A stretch of DNA of 57,114 bases from Betaproteobacteria bacterium SCGC AG-212-J23. GTDB lineage: Bacteria; Pseudomonadota; Gammaproteobacteria; Burkholderiales; SG8-39. Positions 8,664 to 17,855 of this stretch are shown piece after piece. Positions within the stretch are counted from its first letter, which is position 1. Each line of letters begins with the position of its first letter. The notes beneath the pieces are model-generated. The model saw only the letters and a program-made list of their open reading frames with translations. It was not told the origin of the DNA and made no database searches. The position numbers and the translations under genes are program-made. Where the stretch lies: NCBI GenBank assembly GCA_001644455.1, contig LSTF01000080.1:1-57114 (forward strand), given 5' to 3'.

Positions 8664-11195
8664 TCAGAGCTCGATGTCGACACTGCCGCTCGTGGCGGCT
8701 GCAGCCGGCGCGGCGGAGAGCGCGGCGCGCAACGCGCCGGCGAACTCCTCGCCGGTCTGGAAACGCTCCTCCGCCTTCTTCGCCAGCGCACGGCCGAGGA
8801 AAGCGACCAGGCCCGGCGGCACGCCGGCGTTCACGGTGCGAATGTCCGCCGGCGCTTCGTTGGCGATGCGGAACATGAGTTGCGCCATCGAATCGCCGTC
8901 GAACGGCAGCTGGCCGCAGAGCAGCTGGTAGCACGTGATGCCGAGCGAGAAGAGGTCCGAACGCCCGTCGACGCGGCTGCCGCTGAGCTGTTCAGGGGAC
9001 ATGTACGACGGCGTGCCGAGCACCATGCCGGTCTTGGTCTTGGAACTGGCGGTGAGGCGGGCGATGCCGAAATCGGTGAGCTTCAGGGTATCGCTTTCCG
9101 GGTTGTACATCATGTTGGCCGGTTTGACGTCGCGGTGCACGACGCCCTCGCGATGCGCGTAGCCCAGCCCGTCCGCGGCGCGTGCCACGAGCGACACCAC
9201 TTTTTCCGGCGGCAGCAGGTGTCCCTTCTTCGTGAACGGTACCAGGTCGCCGCCTTTCAGCAACTCCATGGCAATGTAGCAATAGTCATGCTCCTCGCCG
9301 GCATCGTAAATGGTGACGATGTTCGGGTGGGCGAGCTTGCCGGCGGTCTCGGCTTCGCGGAAGAAGCGCTCCTTCACGCCGGCGATCTCGTCGGCCTCGA
9401 ATTCCTGCGTCAGCGCCAGCGTCTTGATCGCCACCTCGCGACCGATCTTCGGGTCCTTGCCGAGGTAGACGACGCCCATCGCGCCCTTGCCCAGCTCCTT
9501 CTCCACCTGGAAGCGGCCGAACTTCGGCTTCTCGCCGACGTTGAGCTGCAGCGTGCCGCCCGGGTGCGATCCGCCGCCGAGGATCACGGTCTCGGAGAGC
9601 TGCTTGGCGCGGGAGCTCTTCTCCGCTACGTCGCGGAACTTGGCGTTGAACGCGTGGATATGACGGAACACCGCCTCGGCCTTGTTGAACTGGCGCTTGC
9701 GCTCGAAGTCGAGGCCCAGGTTGTAGAGATTGTCCGCCACCGCCTCCGACATCGGCACCTGGCGGAACTTGTCCCAGGCGAGGTCGAGCTGGCCCTGGCC
9801 CTGGTAGGCGAGGCCGAGCATGCGGTTCGACTCCGCCGAGCTTTCGTCGGATTTCACCTTTGCGCGCTCGGTGACGATGAAGCGCTTGCTGACCAGCGCG
9901 AGGTGGCCGACGAGCAGCAGCGTGCAGGCGCCCATCAGCTGCAGCCACACGCCCTGCACGCTCATCAGAGCGACGTGAGCCACGATCAGCGCGGCGACGC
10001 CGAACGCGGTGATGCTCGCCGCCAGCGAGGCATTGAGCCGTGGCAGCATGACCACCAGGTAAGCGATGACCAGCAGGAAGACGCCGAGCTCGACGCCGGG
10101 CGCCCAACTCGGCACGACGAAGAAATGCTCCTGCAGGATCGACGAGACCGAGTGCGCGAGGCTGAGTACCGGCGGCGTCGCCGCCGACACCGGGGTGACG
10201 AACGTGCCGGCGACGCCGGAGGCGGTGGCGCCGATGAGCACGATCTTGCCCGCGTACTTCGCCGCCGGAATCTTGCCGCTGTACACGTCGAAGAAGGAGT
10301 CGACCGGGAAGGCGGGCCGGCCGTCGCGGTCCTTGTAGAAATAGGTCTGCATCTCGAGCAGCGACTCGGAGCGGATGTTCAGCTTGCCGAGCGAAATGCC
10401 CTCGCCCGGCTGCACCTTGATGTCGCTGGGGCCGAGGTTGCGCGCTTTGGCGGCGATCATCAGCGACAGCGACGGGAAAAGCTGGTCGTAGTACTGCAGC
10501 GCCAGCGCCTCGGTGCGCACCGTGCCGTCGACGTCGAGCGGGTTGGTGAGGTGACCGATGGCGAAAGCGGCCTTGCCCAGCGGCTCGATCGGCGCCTCGA
10601 TCGCGATCGCCTGCCGCGCGACCGCGGCGCTGACCCCGCCCGGCACCGCATTGCGCGCGACGTACTCCGGCAGCGGCTTCTCCGGCTTGCCGACCGCCGC
10701 GCCGAGCTTGAAGTTCATCGGGATCACGACCTTGCCCGACTTCGCGTACGCGTCGGCAAGCTTGCGGTCGGTGTTCAGGTCCTGCTCCGCTTCCTTGAGC
10801 GTTGCGAGGATGGGGCTGTCCGGAGCTGCCGGATCCGCGGGCGGCGGCACGAGCGCCATGAGCTTGTTGATGTACCCATAGCCGCGATCGACCTGTGGCT
10901 CGGAAAGCAGCACGGTGCTGCCGATGACCTTCGGATTGGCGGCGGCGAGCTGTTCGGTCAGCTTCGCGAGTACGTCGCGCTGCCAGGGCCAGCGGCCGAT
11001 GTTGGCGATCGATGCGTCGTCGATGGCGATGACGATGATGTCGGCGTCGGGAACGCGATTGGAAGCCTGCACGCCGAGGTCGTAAGCCTTGCGCTCCAGC
11101 CCCGCCACGAGATCCGTAGCGCGGTTGAAGAAGACGAAGGCAACGACGACCGCAAGGCCGAGGAACCAGTCGGTCTTCCAGAAGCCGGATTTCAT
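8664..11195 (-). CDS. CHASE2-domain transmembrane Ser/Thr protein kinase
   Basis: This 843-residue Hanks-type kinase has an extracytoplasmic sensor. An N-terminal membrane segment (about 8-25) leads into CHASE2 (about 30-340), then three hydrophobic segments (about 355-430), a helical region with TPR-like character (about 450-540), and the kinase domain (about 560-815). Kinase motifs are complete: GKGAMGVVYLG loop, VAIKTL, HRDVKPANMM catalytic loop (about 688), DFGIAR (about 706), GTPSYMSPEQ and a DLFSLG helix. It heads a four-gene operon with the phosphatase, FHA protein and a second CHASE2 protein, the cyclase. Its sensor half thus has a relative in the same operon, and kinase and cyclase may respond to the same signal. 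The ligand is unknown. Confidence 0.93.
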   Translation of the reverse strand: MKSGFWKTDWFLGLAVVVAFVFFNRATDLVAGLERKAYDLGVQASNRVPDADIIVIAIDDASIANIGRWPWQRDVLAKLTEQLAAANPKVIGSTVLLSEPQVDRGYGYINKLMALVPPPADPAAPDSPILATLKEAEQDLNTDRKLADAYAKSGKVVIPMNFKLGAAVGKPEKPLPEYVARNAVPGGVSAAVARQAIAIEAPIEPLGKAAFAIGHLTNPLDVDGTVRTEALALQYYDQLFPSLSLMIAAKARNLGPSDIKVQPGEGISLGKLNIRSESLLEMQTYFYKDRDGRPAFPVDSFFDVYSGKIPAAKYAGKIVLIGATASGVAGTFVTPVSAATPPVLSLAHSVSSILQEHFFVVPSWAPGVELGVFLLVIAYLVVMLPRLNASLAASITAFGVAALIVAHVALMSVQGVWLQLMGACTLLLVGHLALVSKRFIVTERAKVKSDESSAESNRMLGLAYQGQGQLDLAWDKFRQVPMSEAVADNLYNLGLDFERKRQFNKAEAVFRHIHAFNAKFRDVAEKSSRAKQLSETVILGGGSHPGGTLQLNVGEKPKFGRFQVEKELGKGAMGVVYLGKDPKIGREVAIKTLALTQEFEADEIAGVKERFFREAETAGKLAHPNIVTIYDAGEEHDYCYIAMELLKGGDLVPFTKKGHLLPPEKVVSLVARAADGLGYAHREGVVHRDVKPANMMYNPESDTLKLTDFGIARLTASSKTKTGMVLGTPSYMSPEQLSGSRVDGRSDLFSLGITCYQLLCGQLPFDGDSMAQLMFRIANEAPADIRTVNAGVPPGLVAFLGRALAKKAEERFQTGEEFAGALRAALSAAPAAAATSGSVDIEL

Positions 11196-11291
11196 GCGCC
11201 GCGTGTATCCCCGTGTCCCGTGCCGAAAAAGCGGCGCCGGACAATCCCCCTCAAAACAGCAGGCTGAGGCGCATTGTTGCAGTCAAACATC

Positions 11292-11316
11292 AGCCGCGTC
11301 AAATGTTTACGCGGCT
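11292..11316. terminator. Stem-loop between the formyltransferase-like gene and the kinase gene
   Basis: A perfect 8-base inverted repeat, AGCCGCGT and ACGCGGCT, flanks a 9-base loop. It lies 9 bases past the end of the oxc-frc-formyl operon (minus strand). The T-run (TTTT) is on the plus side, and on the minus side the tail is only TGATGTTT, so termination of the oxalate operon is plausible but not certain. The rest of the 130-base gap holds the upstream region of the kinase gene. Confidence 0.55.
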
Positions 11317-11324
11317 TTTGGGCT

Positions 11325-12257
11325 TCAGCTGCCGACCAGCGCTCCGGGCTTGATCTGGCCAGCGGCGAGAAGCTCGCCGACTGCGACTTTTTTGCCATCG
11401 CCGAGCTTGGCGCGCAGCACTTCGATGCGCCCGCCTTGGGCCGTGACCTGAAAGGACTTTTCCGTCACTTCAACAACTTCGCCGATCTTGCCCTTGACCG
11501 CGCCGAAGGTGCGCACCGGGTGCTTGCGGGCGTCGAAGACTTGTAATTCCTTCCCTTCCAGGGTCGTCCAGGCGCCGGGTGCCGGATTGCAGCCGCGGAT
11601 CAGGTTGTAGACGAAATCCACATGGTTCGACCAGTTGATCTTCGCCTCGGCCTTGCGGCACCAGCCTTCGTAGGTCGCCCGCGACTCGTCCTGCACCACT
11701 TCTTTATGTTTATTGGCAACCACCAGGTCAGCCGCTTCCAGCATCGCCTTGACCCCCATCGGGAACAGGCGGTCGAAGTAGACGGTGCCAAGAGTGTCGT
11801 CCAGGCTGATCTCGGTTTCCTTCTGCAGCACCACAGGGCCTTCGTCGAGGCCGTCGTTGGGGCGGAAGATCGTCAGGCCGGTCTTGCGGTCGCCTCGGAT
11901 GATCGGCCAGTTGATCGACGACGGCCCGCGATAGAGCGGCAGCAGCGACGGGTGGTACTGGATCGTGCCCTTCTTCGGGATCGTGACGAAGTCCTGGGGC
12001 GCGAACTGCAGCACGAACGCCATGATGCCGATATCGACGTTCAGATCCTTCAGCGCCTTCTTGGCGTCGTCGCTCTTCAGGGAGGCGAATTGGAAGACCT
12101 GGACGCCTTTTTCCTGGGCCGCGACCTTCAGTGCGTCGGGCCGCGCGCCCGGCTTCTCCGGCGCGCAGAACACGCCCGCCACTTCGTCCTTGCGCGCGAG
12201 AAACGCCTCGAGGACGGCCTTGCCGAAATCCTGCTGACCGACGATGGCGATTTTCAT
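11325..12257 (-). CDS. Free-standing 10-formyl-THF hydrolase-like formyltransferase
   Basis: The 310-residue protein belongs to the formyl-transferase fold with a C-terminal OB-like part, the architecture of Met-tRNA formyltransferase (Fmt) and of the N-terminal hydrolase half of 10-formyl-THF dehydrogenase. Sequence flow (YHPSLLPLYRG, SINWPIIRGD, GLTIF, DGLDEGPVVLQKE, ATYEG, KINW, IRG, PGAWT) is closer to the dehydrogenase half than to Fmt. Catalytic His (YHPS) and Asp (GLDEG) are present. Two residues before the His there is Gln, where Fmt has Asn and the dehydrogenase has Ile. The start is the ATG at 12257, which shares one base with the frc stop (TGATG), so translation is coupled. It is the third gene of the oxalate operon. 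Automated pipelines would probably call it fmt; the context argues for a role in formyl-CoA/folate one-carbon flow instead. Confidence 0.82.
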   Translation of the reverse strand: MKIAIVGQQDFGKAVLEAFLARKDEVAGVFCAPEKPGARPDALKVAAQEKGVQVFQFASLKSDDAKKALKDLNVDIGIMAFVLQFAPQDFVTIPKKGTIQYHPSLLPLYRGPSSINWPIIRGDRKTGLTIFRPNDGLDEGPVVLQKETEISLDDTLGTVYFDRLFPMGVKAMLEAADLVVANKHKEVVQDESRATYEGWCRKAEAKINWSNHVDFVYNLIRGCNPAPGAWTTLEGKELQVFDARKHPVRTFGAVKGKIGEVVEVTEKSFQVTAQGGRIEVLRAKLGDGKKVAVGELLAAGQIKPGALVGS

Positions 12258-13528
12258 CAGGCGGCTTTCTTCGGCGGGGTGCTGAACGCCCCGGCGCTCT
12301 TCAGAGAGGAAATTTTTTCTCTTGGATAACCCAAAACCTTTTCCAGGATCTCGTCGGTGTGCTCGCCGAGCGTCGGCGAGCGCTCGATCTTCGCGGGAGA
12401 GGCGGAGAGCTTGATCGGCATGCCGACGTTCCACCACTTGCCGCGCTGCGGATGGTCGAGCTCGACCCACATGTCGCGGCCGCGCACATGCTCGTCGGTG
12501 GCGAGATCCTCGGTGCTCATGATCGGGCCGCAGGGCACGTCGAGCGGGTTGAGGATCGCCATCAGCTCGCGCTTGGTGTACTTCTCGGCGAACTTGTTGA
12601 TCAGCGTCCACATCAGGTTCTGGTTCTTGCGGCGCTCGCCGATCTTGGAGAAGCGCGGATCGGTCGCCATGTCCGGCATGCCGACGTCGGGGCCGATCCT
12701 CTTGGCGAGGTCTTCCCAGACCGCCTCCTGCACCACGACGTAGAGCCAGTCGTTGGCGCCGTGCGGCTTGCAGTGGATGGCGTTGCCGAGCTGGCCGCCG
12801 CCGGAGTCATTCCCCGCGCGCGGCACGTCGCCCATTCCCTTGTAGGTCGGCACCGAGAACTCGGAAAGCTCGCCGCGCGTCAGGCGCTGGTGGTCGCGGA
12901 ACTTGACGCGGCACAGGTTCATCACGCCGTCCATCATCGCCACCTCGACGTACTGGCCCTGCCCCGTGTGCTCGGCCTGGCGCAGCGCGCCGAGCAGGCC
13001 GATGGCGAGGTGCAGGCCGGTGCCCGAGTCGCCGATCTGGGCGCCGGTCACGAAAGGCGCACCATCAGGCACGCCCGTCGTGCTCATCGCGCCGCCCATG
13101 GCCTGCGCCACGTTCTCGTAGGCCTTGAAGTCGGAGTACGGGCCGCTCGAGCCGAAACCCTTGATCGAGCCCATCACGATCTTCGGGTTCAGCTCGTGGA
13201 TCTTCTCCCAGGTGAAGCCGAAGCGGTCGAGCACGCCCGGGCCGAAGTTCTCCATGATGATGTGGCACTTCTTCAGCAGGTCGACGAACACCTGCTTGCC
13301 CTCATTGGTCTTCATGTTCACGGTGATCGACCGCTTGTTGCAGTTGAGCATCGTGAAATAGAGCGAGTCCGCATTCGGCACGTCGCGCAGCTGGCCGCGC
13401 GTCGCATCGCCCTGCGGGTTCTCGAACTTGATCACGTCCGCGCCCATCCAGGCGAGGAGCTGAGAGCAGGTCGGGCCCGCCTGCACGTGCGTCATGTCGA
13501 GGATGCGTACGCCTTTGAGAGCTTCCAT
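12257..13528 (-). CDS. frc: Formyl-CoA:oxalate CoA-transferase
   Basis: This class III CoA-transferase moves CoA from formyl-CoA to oxalate, giving oxalyl-CoA and formate, the first step of oxalate breakdown. The start I use is the ATG at 13528 (MEALKGVRILDMTHVQAGPT), 2 bases after the oxc stop; the ORF track's longer start lies inside oxc. The product has 423 residues, near the 428 of the Oxalobacter enzyme. Visible marks: the active-site Asp in GAQIGDSGTGLHL (equivalent to Asp169), the mobile glycine loop NDSGGGQLGNA, and the CoA-binding ENPQGDATR region. The partner oxc directly upstream makes this a confident assignment among many CaiB/BaiF relatives. Its 3' end overlaps the formyltransferase-like gene by one base. 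Confidence 0.95.
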   Translation of the reverse strand: MEALKGVRILDMTHVQAGPTCSQLLAWMGADVIKFENPQGDATRGQLRDVPNADSLYFTMLNCNKRSITVNMKTNEGKQVFVDLLKKCHIIMENFGPGVLDRFGFTWEKIHELNPKIVMGSIKGFGSSGPYSDFKAYENVAQAMGGAMSTTGVPDGAPFVTGAQIGDSGTGLHLAIGLLGALRQAEHTGQGQYVEVAMMDGVMNLCRVKFRDHQRLTRGELSEFSVPTYKGMGDVPRAGNDSGGGQLGNAIHCKPHGANDWLYVVVQEAVWEDLAKRIGPDVGMPDMATDPRFSKIGERRKNQNLMWTLINKFAEKYTKRELMAILNPLDVPCGPIMSTEDLATDEHVRGRDMWVELDHPQRGKWWNVGMPIKLSASPAKIERSPTLGEHTDEILEKVLGYPREKISSLKSAGAFSTPPKKAA

Positions 13529-13530
13529 GG

Positions 13531-15270
13531 CTATTTCTTCTTTGCCGCGGAGGGGTTGAGGCTGGTGATGCGGCCGCTTTCCGTTCCGGCCGTTTCGTCG
13601 ATGACGGCGTTGATCAGCGTCGGCTTCTTCGAGCGGATTGCCTCCTCCATCGCCTTGCGCAGCTCGGCCGGCGTAGTGGCGTTCACGCCGACGCCGCCGA
13701 AGGCCTCCATCAGCTTGTCGTAGCGCGCGCCCTTGACGAACACGGTCGGCGCCGGATCGCGCCCGGTCGGGTCCTTGTCCGTGCCCTTGTAGACGCCGTT
13801 GTTGTTCATGATCACGATGCACACCGGCAGGTCATAGCGGCAGATGGTCTCGACTTCCATGCCGGAAAAGCCGAACGCGCTGTCCCCCTCGATCGCAATC
13901 ACCGGCTGCCTGGTCACCACCGCGGCGGCGACGCAATAGCCCATGCCGACGCCCATGATGCCCCAAGTGCCGACGTCGATTCGCTTGCGCGGCTTGTACA
14001 TGTCGACGATCGAGCGCGTGAAGTCGAGAGCGTTGGCGCCCTCGTTGACCAGCATCGCGTCCGGGTTGGCCTTGACGATGTCGCGCACCACGTTGAGCGC
14101 GCTGTGGAAATTCATCGGCGACGGATTCTTCGCCAGCGTCTCCCCCATCTTGGCGACGTTGGTGGTCTTCTTCTCGTTGATCGCGTTCAGCCATTCCGCA
14201 GGCGGCTTGGGCAAATTCCCAAGGTTGGAAAGCAGCGCGCTGACGCATGACCCGATATCGCCCACCACCGGCGCGTCGATGCGCACGTTGCTGTCGGCCT
14301 CCTGCGGCGAGATGTCGATCTGGATGAACTTCTGGCCGCCCCAGTCCTTGTGGCCCTTGCCGCCCCAGGTCTTGCCCTTGCCGTGCGAGAGCAGCCAGTT
14401 GAGGCGCGCGCCGATCAGCATTACCACGTCGGCGCCTGGAAGCACGAACGAGCGCGCCGCGGACGCACACAACTCGTGCGTATCGGGCAGCAGGCCCTTC
14501 GCCATCGACATCGGCAAATAGGGGATTCCCGTCTTCTCGACGAGATCTTTTATTTGAGCGTCCGCTTGCGCATACGCGGCGCCCTTGCCGAGGACGATCA
14601 GCGGCTTCTTGGCGGAACGCAGCAGGTCGAGCGCGCGCTTGATCGACTCCGGCGCGGGAATCTGCTTCGGCGCCGCGTCCACGACTTTGATCAGGGAATT
14701 CTTGCCGGCAGCGGCATCGATCGACTGCGCGAAGAGCTTCGCCGGCAGGTCGAGATACACGCCGCCCGGACGGCCCGACACGGCGGCGCGGATCGCGCGC
14801 GCGATGCCGACGCCGATATCGTCGGCATGCAATACGCGGAAGGCCGCTTTCGCCACGGGTTTTGCAATGGCGAGCTGGTCCATCTCCTCGTAGTCGCCCT
14901 GCTGCAGGTCGACGATCTCCCGCTCGCTCGAGCCGCTGATCAGGATCATCGGGAAGCAGTTGACCGTCGCATGTGCCAGCGCATTCAGGCCGTTCAGGAA
15001 GCCGGGCGCCGAGACGGTGAGGCAGATACCGGGCTTCTGCGTGAGAAAGCCGGCGATCGAAGCGGCGTAGCCCGCATTCTGCTCGTGGCGGAAGGACAGC
15101 ACTCGCAACCCCGCCGCCTGCGCGCGGCGCGTCAGGTCGGTGATGGGAATGCCGGGCAGGCCGTAGATCGTGTCGAGCCCGTTGAGCTTGAGGGCATCGA
15201 TCACGAGCTGAAAACCGTCGACCGTCTGCGCTTCCGATTGTGTGGCGACTTGGGGTTCCACCGTACCCAT
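13531..15270 (-). CDS. oxc: Oxalyl-CoA decarboxylase
   Basis: This thiamine-diphosphate enzyme converts oxalyl-CoA to formyl-CoA and CO2. The 579 residues show the typical three-domain layout: the Pyr domain with [12 protein letters not shown] and the catalytic Glu in [11 protein letters not shown], a middle nucleotide-binding domain (ADP acts as activator in this family), and the PP domain with the diphosphate/Mg motif [13 protein letters not shown] ending in MNNN (about 463-490). The GLPGIP signature and C-terminal [12 protein letters not shown] separate it from acetolactate synthases. An AAGGAGG ribosome site lies 8 bases before the ATG at 15270. It heads the oxc-frc-formyl operon and is divergent from the Crp/Fnr gene, sharing a 92-base regulatory gap that carries the TTGAC-N4-GTCAA palindrome. 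Confidence 0.96.
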   Translation of the reverse strand: MGTVEPQVATQSEAQTVDGFQLVIDALKLNGLDTIYGLPGIPITDLTRRAQAAGLRVLSFRHEQNAGYAASIAGFLTQKPGICLTVSAPGFLNGLNALAHATVNCFPMILISGSSEREIVDLQQGDYEEMDQLAIAKPVAKAAFRVLHADDIGVGIARAIRAAVSGRPGGVYLDLPAKLFAQSIDAAAGKNSLIKVVDAAPKQIPAPESIKRALDLLRSAKKPLIVLGKGAAYAQADAQIKDLVEKTGIPYLPMSMAKGLLPDTHELCASAARSFVLPGADVVMLIGARLNWLLSHGKGKTWGGKGHKDWGGQKFIQIDISPQEADSNVRIDAPVVGDIGSCVSALLSNLGNLPKPPAEWLNAINEKKTTNVAKMGETLAKNPSPMNFHSALNVVRDIVKANPDAMLVNEGANALDFTRSIVDMYKPRKRIDVGTWGIMGVGMGYCVAAAVVTRQPVIAIEGDSAFGFSGMEVETICRYDLPVCIVIMNNNGVYKGTDKDPTGRDPAPTVFVKGARYDKLMEAFGGVGVNATTPAELRKAMEEAIRSKKPTLINAVIDETAGTESGRITSLNPSAAKKK

Positions 15271-15295
15271 GGGCTAGCCTCCTTGCGGGACCGCT

Positions 15296-15301
15296 ATGGT
15301 A
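15296..15301 (-). promoter_or_regulatory. oxc: Predicted -10 element of the oxc operon
   Basis: The minus strand reads TACCAT. The distance from the palindrome arm to this element is 23 bases, the same as at fhs and one more than at fdsB. A start site near 15289 would place the palindrome centre near -42, the class II activator position. Confidence 0.5.
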
Positions 15302-15322
15302 TGAAGCCGCCCCCCGGGGCGG

Positions 15323-15340
15323 CCTTGACTGAGGTCAAGG
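15323..15340. promoter_or_regulatory. Fnr-type operator between oxc and its regulator
   Basis: CCTTGAC-TGAG-GTCAAGG has perfect 7-base arms and a 4-base spacer, the geometry of an Fnr/Dnr site (TTGAT-N4-ATCAA). The same core recurs at 23084 and 28767. On the plus side a TAAAAT -10 (15344-15349) lies only 5 bases from the palindrome, so binding would cover the -35 region of the regulator's own promoter and probably represses it. On the minus side it is placed for activation of oxc. Confidence 0.75.
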
Positions 15341-15362
15341 GTCTAAAATCCAAGCGTTTTTC

Positions 15363-15968
15363 ATGACTTCACTCGCCAGCCACCCACAGCGCAACAGCCT
15401 GCGCCTGCAGCTCAAGCAGAACGACATGCTGCGGCGGATAACCGCCGCCCAGTGGTCGGAGCTGGAGCCGTTGCTCACCGTCGCCGACTATCGCAAGGGC
15501 GACCCGCTGGTGCGCCAGGGCGACGAGCAGATGCAGCAGTTCTTCATCCTCGACGGCATGGTGAAGCGCGTGGTCTCCAATCCCGAAGGCCGCGAGATGA
15601 TCCTGCGCTTCGCCGCGGAAACCGAGATGGATACCTCGTACGCCGCCTGGCGGCTGCGCACGCCGGTGCCCTACTCGATCGCCGCCGTCACCAAGGTGCG
15701 TACCGCGGAACTACCCATGCCCGCGTGGGCAGAGTTCATCGAGAAGCACGCCGAGATCAAGCTGCGCTTCGAGTACGAGGTGATGAAGCTGATGTCGGAG
15801 GTGATGGCGCACACCATCACGCTGCACCTGCTCGACGCGCCCGGGCGCGTGCTTCGCTTCGAGCGCAAGCACCCCGAGCTCGTCGGCCGCATCCCGAAGA
15901 AGGAGCTCGCGGCCTACCTCAACCTCACCCCGGAGACCCTTTCGCGGCTGAAGCAGCGGCTGCGCTGA
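15363..15968 (+). CDS. Crp/Fnr-family transcription regulator of the oxalate/formate regulon
   Basis: The 201-residue protein has an N-terminal cyclic-nucleotide-fold sensor domain (about 20-125), a dimerisation helix (about 130-160) and a short C-terminal winged helix-turn-helix. There is no cysteine in the protein, so it cannot hold an Fnr-type iron-sulphur cluster, and the cAMP-binding Arg/Ser signature is not evident; the ligand is therefore open. The recognition helix LTPETLSRLKQRLR carries E-x-x-S-R, the residues Fnr and Dnr use to read TTGA half-sites. That matches the palindromes in front of oxc, fhs and fdsB. It is divergent from oxc, and an octaheme cytochrome gene begins 3 bases after its stop. 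The target set is inferred from motif plus operator matching. Confidence 0.88.
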   Translation: MTSLASHPQRNSLRLQLKQNDMLRRITAAQWSELEPLLTVADYRKGDPLVRQGDEQMQQFFILDGMVKRVVSNPEGREMILRFAAETEMDTSYAAWRLRTPVPYSIAAVTKVRTAELPMPAWAEFIEKHAEIKLRFEYEVMKLMSEVMAHTITLHLLDAPGRVLRFERKHPELVGRIPKKELAAYLNLTPETLSRLKQRLR

Positions 15969-15971
15969 GAA

Positions 15972-17855
15972 ATGCAGATAAGCATCGAAATATATGCCCT
16001 CGCCGCAGCGGCGCTCGGGCTGCTGGCGGCGGCAGCGCTGCTCGCGCGTCGGCTGCCGGCCCGTCTGCGCGCCGTGCTGGTGGTTGGCGCGGCCGCGATC
16101 ATCGTCGTGCTCGTCGCGCGGACCCAGCTTCGGTCCGATCTCGATCGCCTGCAGGAGCTGCGCGCAGACCACCCCCTGCAGCGCGCCGAGGACGGCTACG
16201 CCAGCTCGTCGGAGTGCCGCGCCTGTCATACGCAGCAGTTCGAGTCCTGGCGCGCGTCGTTTCACCGCACCATGACGCAGCGCCCGTCGGTAACCTCCGT
16301 GAAGGCGGAGTTCGCGGGTTCGTTGTCGCTCGACGGGAACCGCTTCACTCTGAGTCGCGACGGCGACCGCTATCTCGTCGACATGCCGCGACCGGCCTGG
16401 TGGAATGGTGCGGCGCCCGGCGGCCGGGTCCAGCGCCCGGTCGAGCTCGTCACCGGCTCCCATAACTACCAGGTCTACTGGCTTTCGAGCGGCAATTCCG
16501 CGTTCCTGGCGCAGCTGCCGTTCGTCTGGCTGGTTCATGAAGGACGCTGGGCGCCACGGCGCTCGGTGTTCATCGCTCCGCCGGGCGAGCTTGGCAGTGA
16601 CGAATACTCGCGCTGGAATGCCGTCTGCATCCGCTGCCATACGACCGACGGGCATCCGAATCTCGACCTGAAGCCGCCCGAGGTGGCGCGCAGCACGGCG
16701 AGCGAGTTCGGCATCGCCTGCGAGGCCTGCCACGGGCCGGGCGCCGCACACGCGGGCGCCATGCGCAATCCGCTGCGACGCTACGCCGCACACCTCGGAA
16801 TGCGGGGCGAGAGCGGCATGACCAATCCGCGCAAGCTCACGAGCGAGCGCGCCAGCCAGATCTGCGCGCAATGCCACAGCGTCAATGTACCGACCAACGA
16901 GGAATACGAGCACTATCTGCGATCCGGATTCCGCTATCGACCCGGAGACGATCTGGCCAGAACCCGCCGGATCGTTGCGGAAAACGGCAAGAACCTCGAT
17001 CCGGGCTATTTCTGGCCCGACGGGATGGTGCGCGTCACTGGCCGCGAATTCCACGGGCTCAGGGCTTCGCCCTGTTTCCAAGGCGGCGACTTCAGCTGCC
17101 TGAGCTGCCACGCCCTGCACAAGCCCGACACGGACCCCCGCCCCTTGCACGAATGGCGCAACGCCCAGCTGCGGCATTTCGACGAACGCAACGGCCAGTG
17201 CCTGCAGTGCCACGAGTCGCTGCGCAAGACCGAGGCGCTCGAGGCGCACACGCACCATCGAGCCGATTCGAGCGGCGCTGAGTGCGTCAATTGCCACATG
17301 CCGAACACGGTCTACGGACTCGGCAAAGCCACGCGCAGCCACCAGATCACCAACCCCGATGTCGCGCGCGACATGGCCGCCGGAAGGCCGAACGCCTGCA
17401 ACCTTTGCCACCTCGATCGCACGCTCGATTGGACGGCAAGCAGCATGGCGAGCTGGTACGGGACGCGCCGGCCGACGCTCGACGCGGACCAGCGGAAGAT
17501 CGCCGCAACCCTGCTCTATCTCTATAAGGGCGACGCCGGCCAACGGGCGCTCGCAGTGCACAGTATGGGCTGGGCACCGGCGCGGGCGGTGGCAGGCGAG
17601 GACTGGCTCCTGCCTTACCTACTGGACGCTGTCGGGGACCGCTACGAGGCGATGGGGATCGTTGCCTACCGCGCTCTGCGCCAGTTCCGGGCCGCCAGAC
17701 AATTGACCCCAGATTTCCTCGCTCTACCCCCGGAAGCGCGGCGGGCGGCAGTCGAGAAAGCGATCGGTCCCGTGGCGGGCGGTAAGCTGAGCGAGGCCGA
17801 GCTGCACAGGCTGCGTGCCACCAGGAACGAGCGCCCGATCCTCCTCAAGGAATGA
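15972..17855 (+). CDS. Membrane-anchored octaheme c-type cytochrome
   Basis: The 627-residue protein has two N-terminal hydrophobic segments (about 8-25 and 33-50) and then eight CxxCH heme sites in order: CRACH (82-86), CIRCH, CEACH, CAQCH, CLSCH, CLQCH, CVNCH and CNLCH. The C-terminal 170 residues lack heme motifs and look helical with HEAT/TPR-like character. The layout fits the cytochrome c554/nitrite-reductase-like multiheme superfamily in the periplasm, but I see no basis to name a substrate. It starts 3 bases after the regulator stop and overlaps the next gene by ATGA, so the three genes could be one transcript. It could pass electrons from quinol to an unknown acceptor or detoxify a nitrogen compound. 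Neither is shown by the sequence. Confidence 0.9.
   Translation: MQISIEIYALAAAALGLLAAAALLARRLPARLRAVLVVGAAAIIVVLVARTQLRSDLDRLQELRADHPLQRAEDGYASSSECRACHTQQFESWRASFHRTMTQRPSVTSVKAEFAGSLSLDGNRFTLSRDGDRYLVDMPRPAWWNGAAPGGRVQRPVELVTGSHNYQVYWLSSGNSAFLAQLPFVWLVHEGRWAPRRSVFIAPPGELGSDEYSRWNAVCIRCHTTDGHPNLDLKPPEVARSTASEFGIACEACHGPGAAHAGAMRNPLRRYAAHLGMRGESGMTNPRKLTSERASQICAQCHSVNVPTNEEYEHYLRSGFRYRPGDDLARTRRIVAENGKNLDPGYFWPDGMVRVTGREFHGLRASPCFQGGDFSCLSCHALHKPDTDPRPLHEWRNAQLRHFDERNGQCLQCHESLRKTEALEAHTHHRADSSGAECVNCHMPNTVYGLGKATRSHQITNPDVARDMAAGRPNACNLCHLDRTLDWTASSMASWYGTRRPTLDADQRKIAATLLYLYKGDAGQRALAVHSMGWAPARAVAGEDWLLPYLLDAVGDRYEAMGIVAYRALRQFRAARQLTPDFLALPPEARRAAVEKAIGPVAGGKLSEAELHRLRATRNERPILLKE

Noticed and set aside
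15363-15968. Regulator as an oxygen-sensing Fnr
   Set aside because: The protein has no cysteine, so it cannot bind the iron-sulphur cluster.
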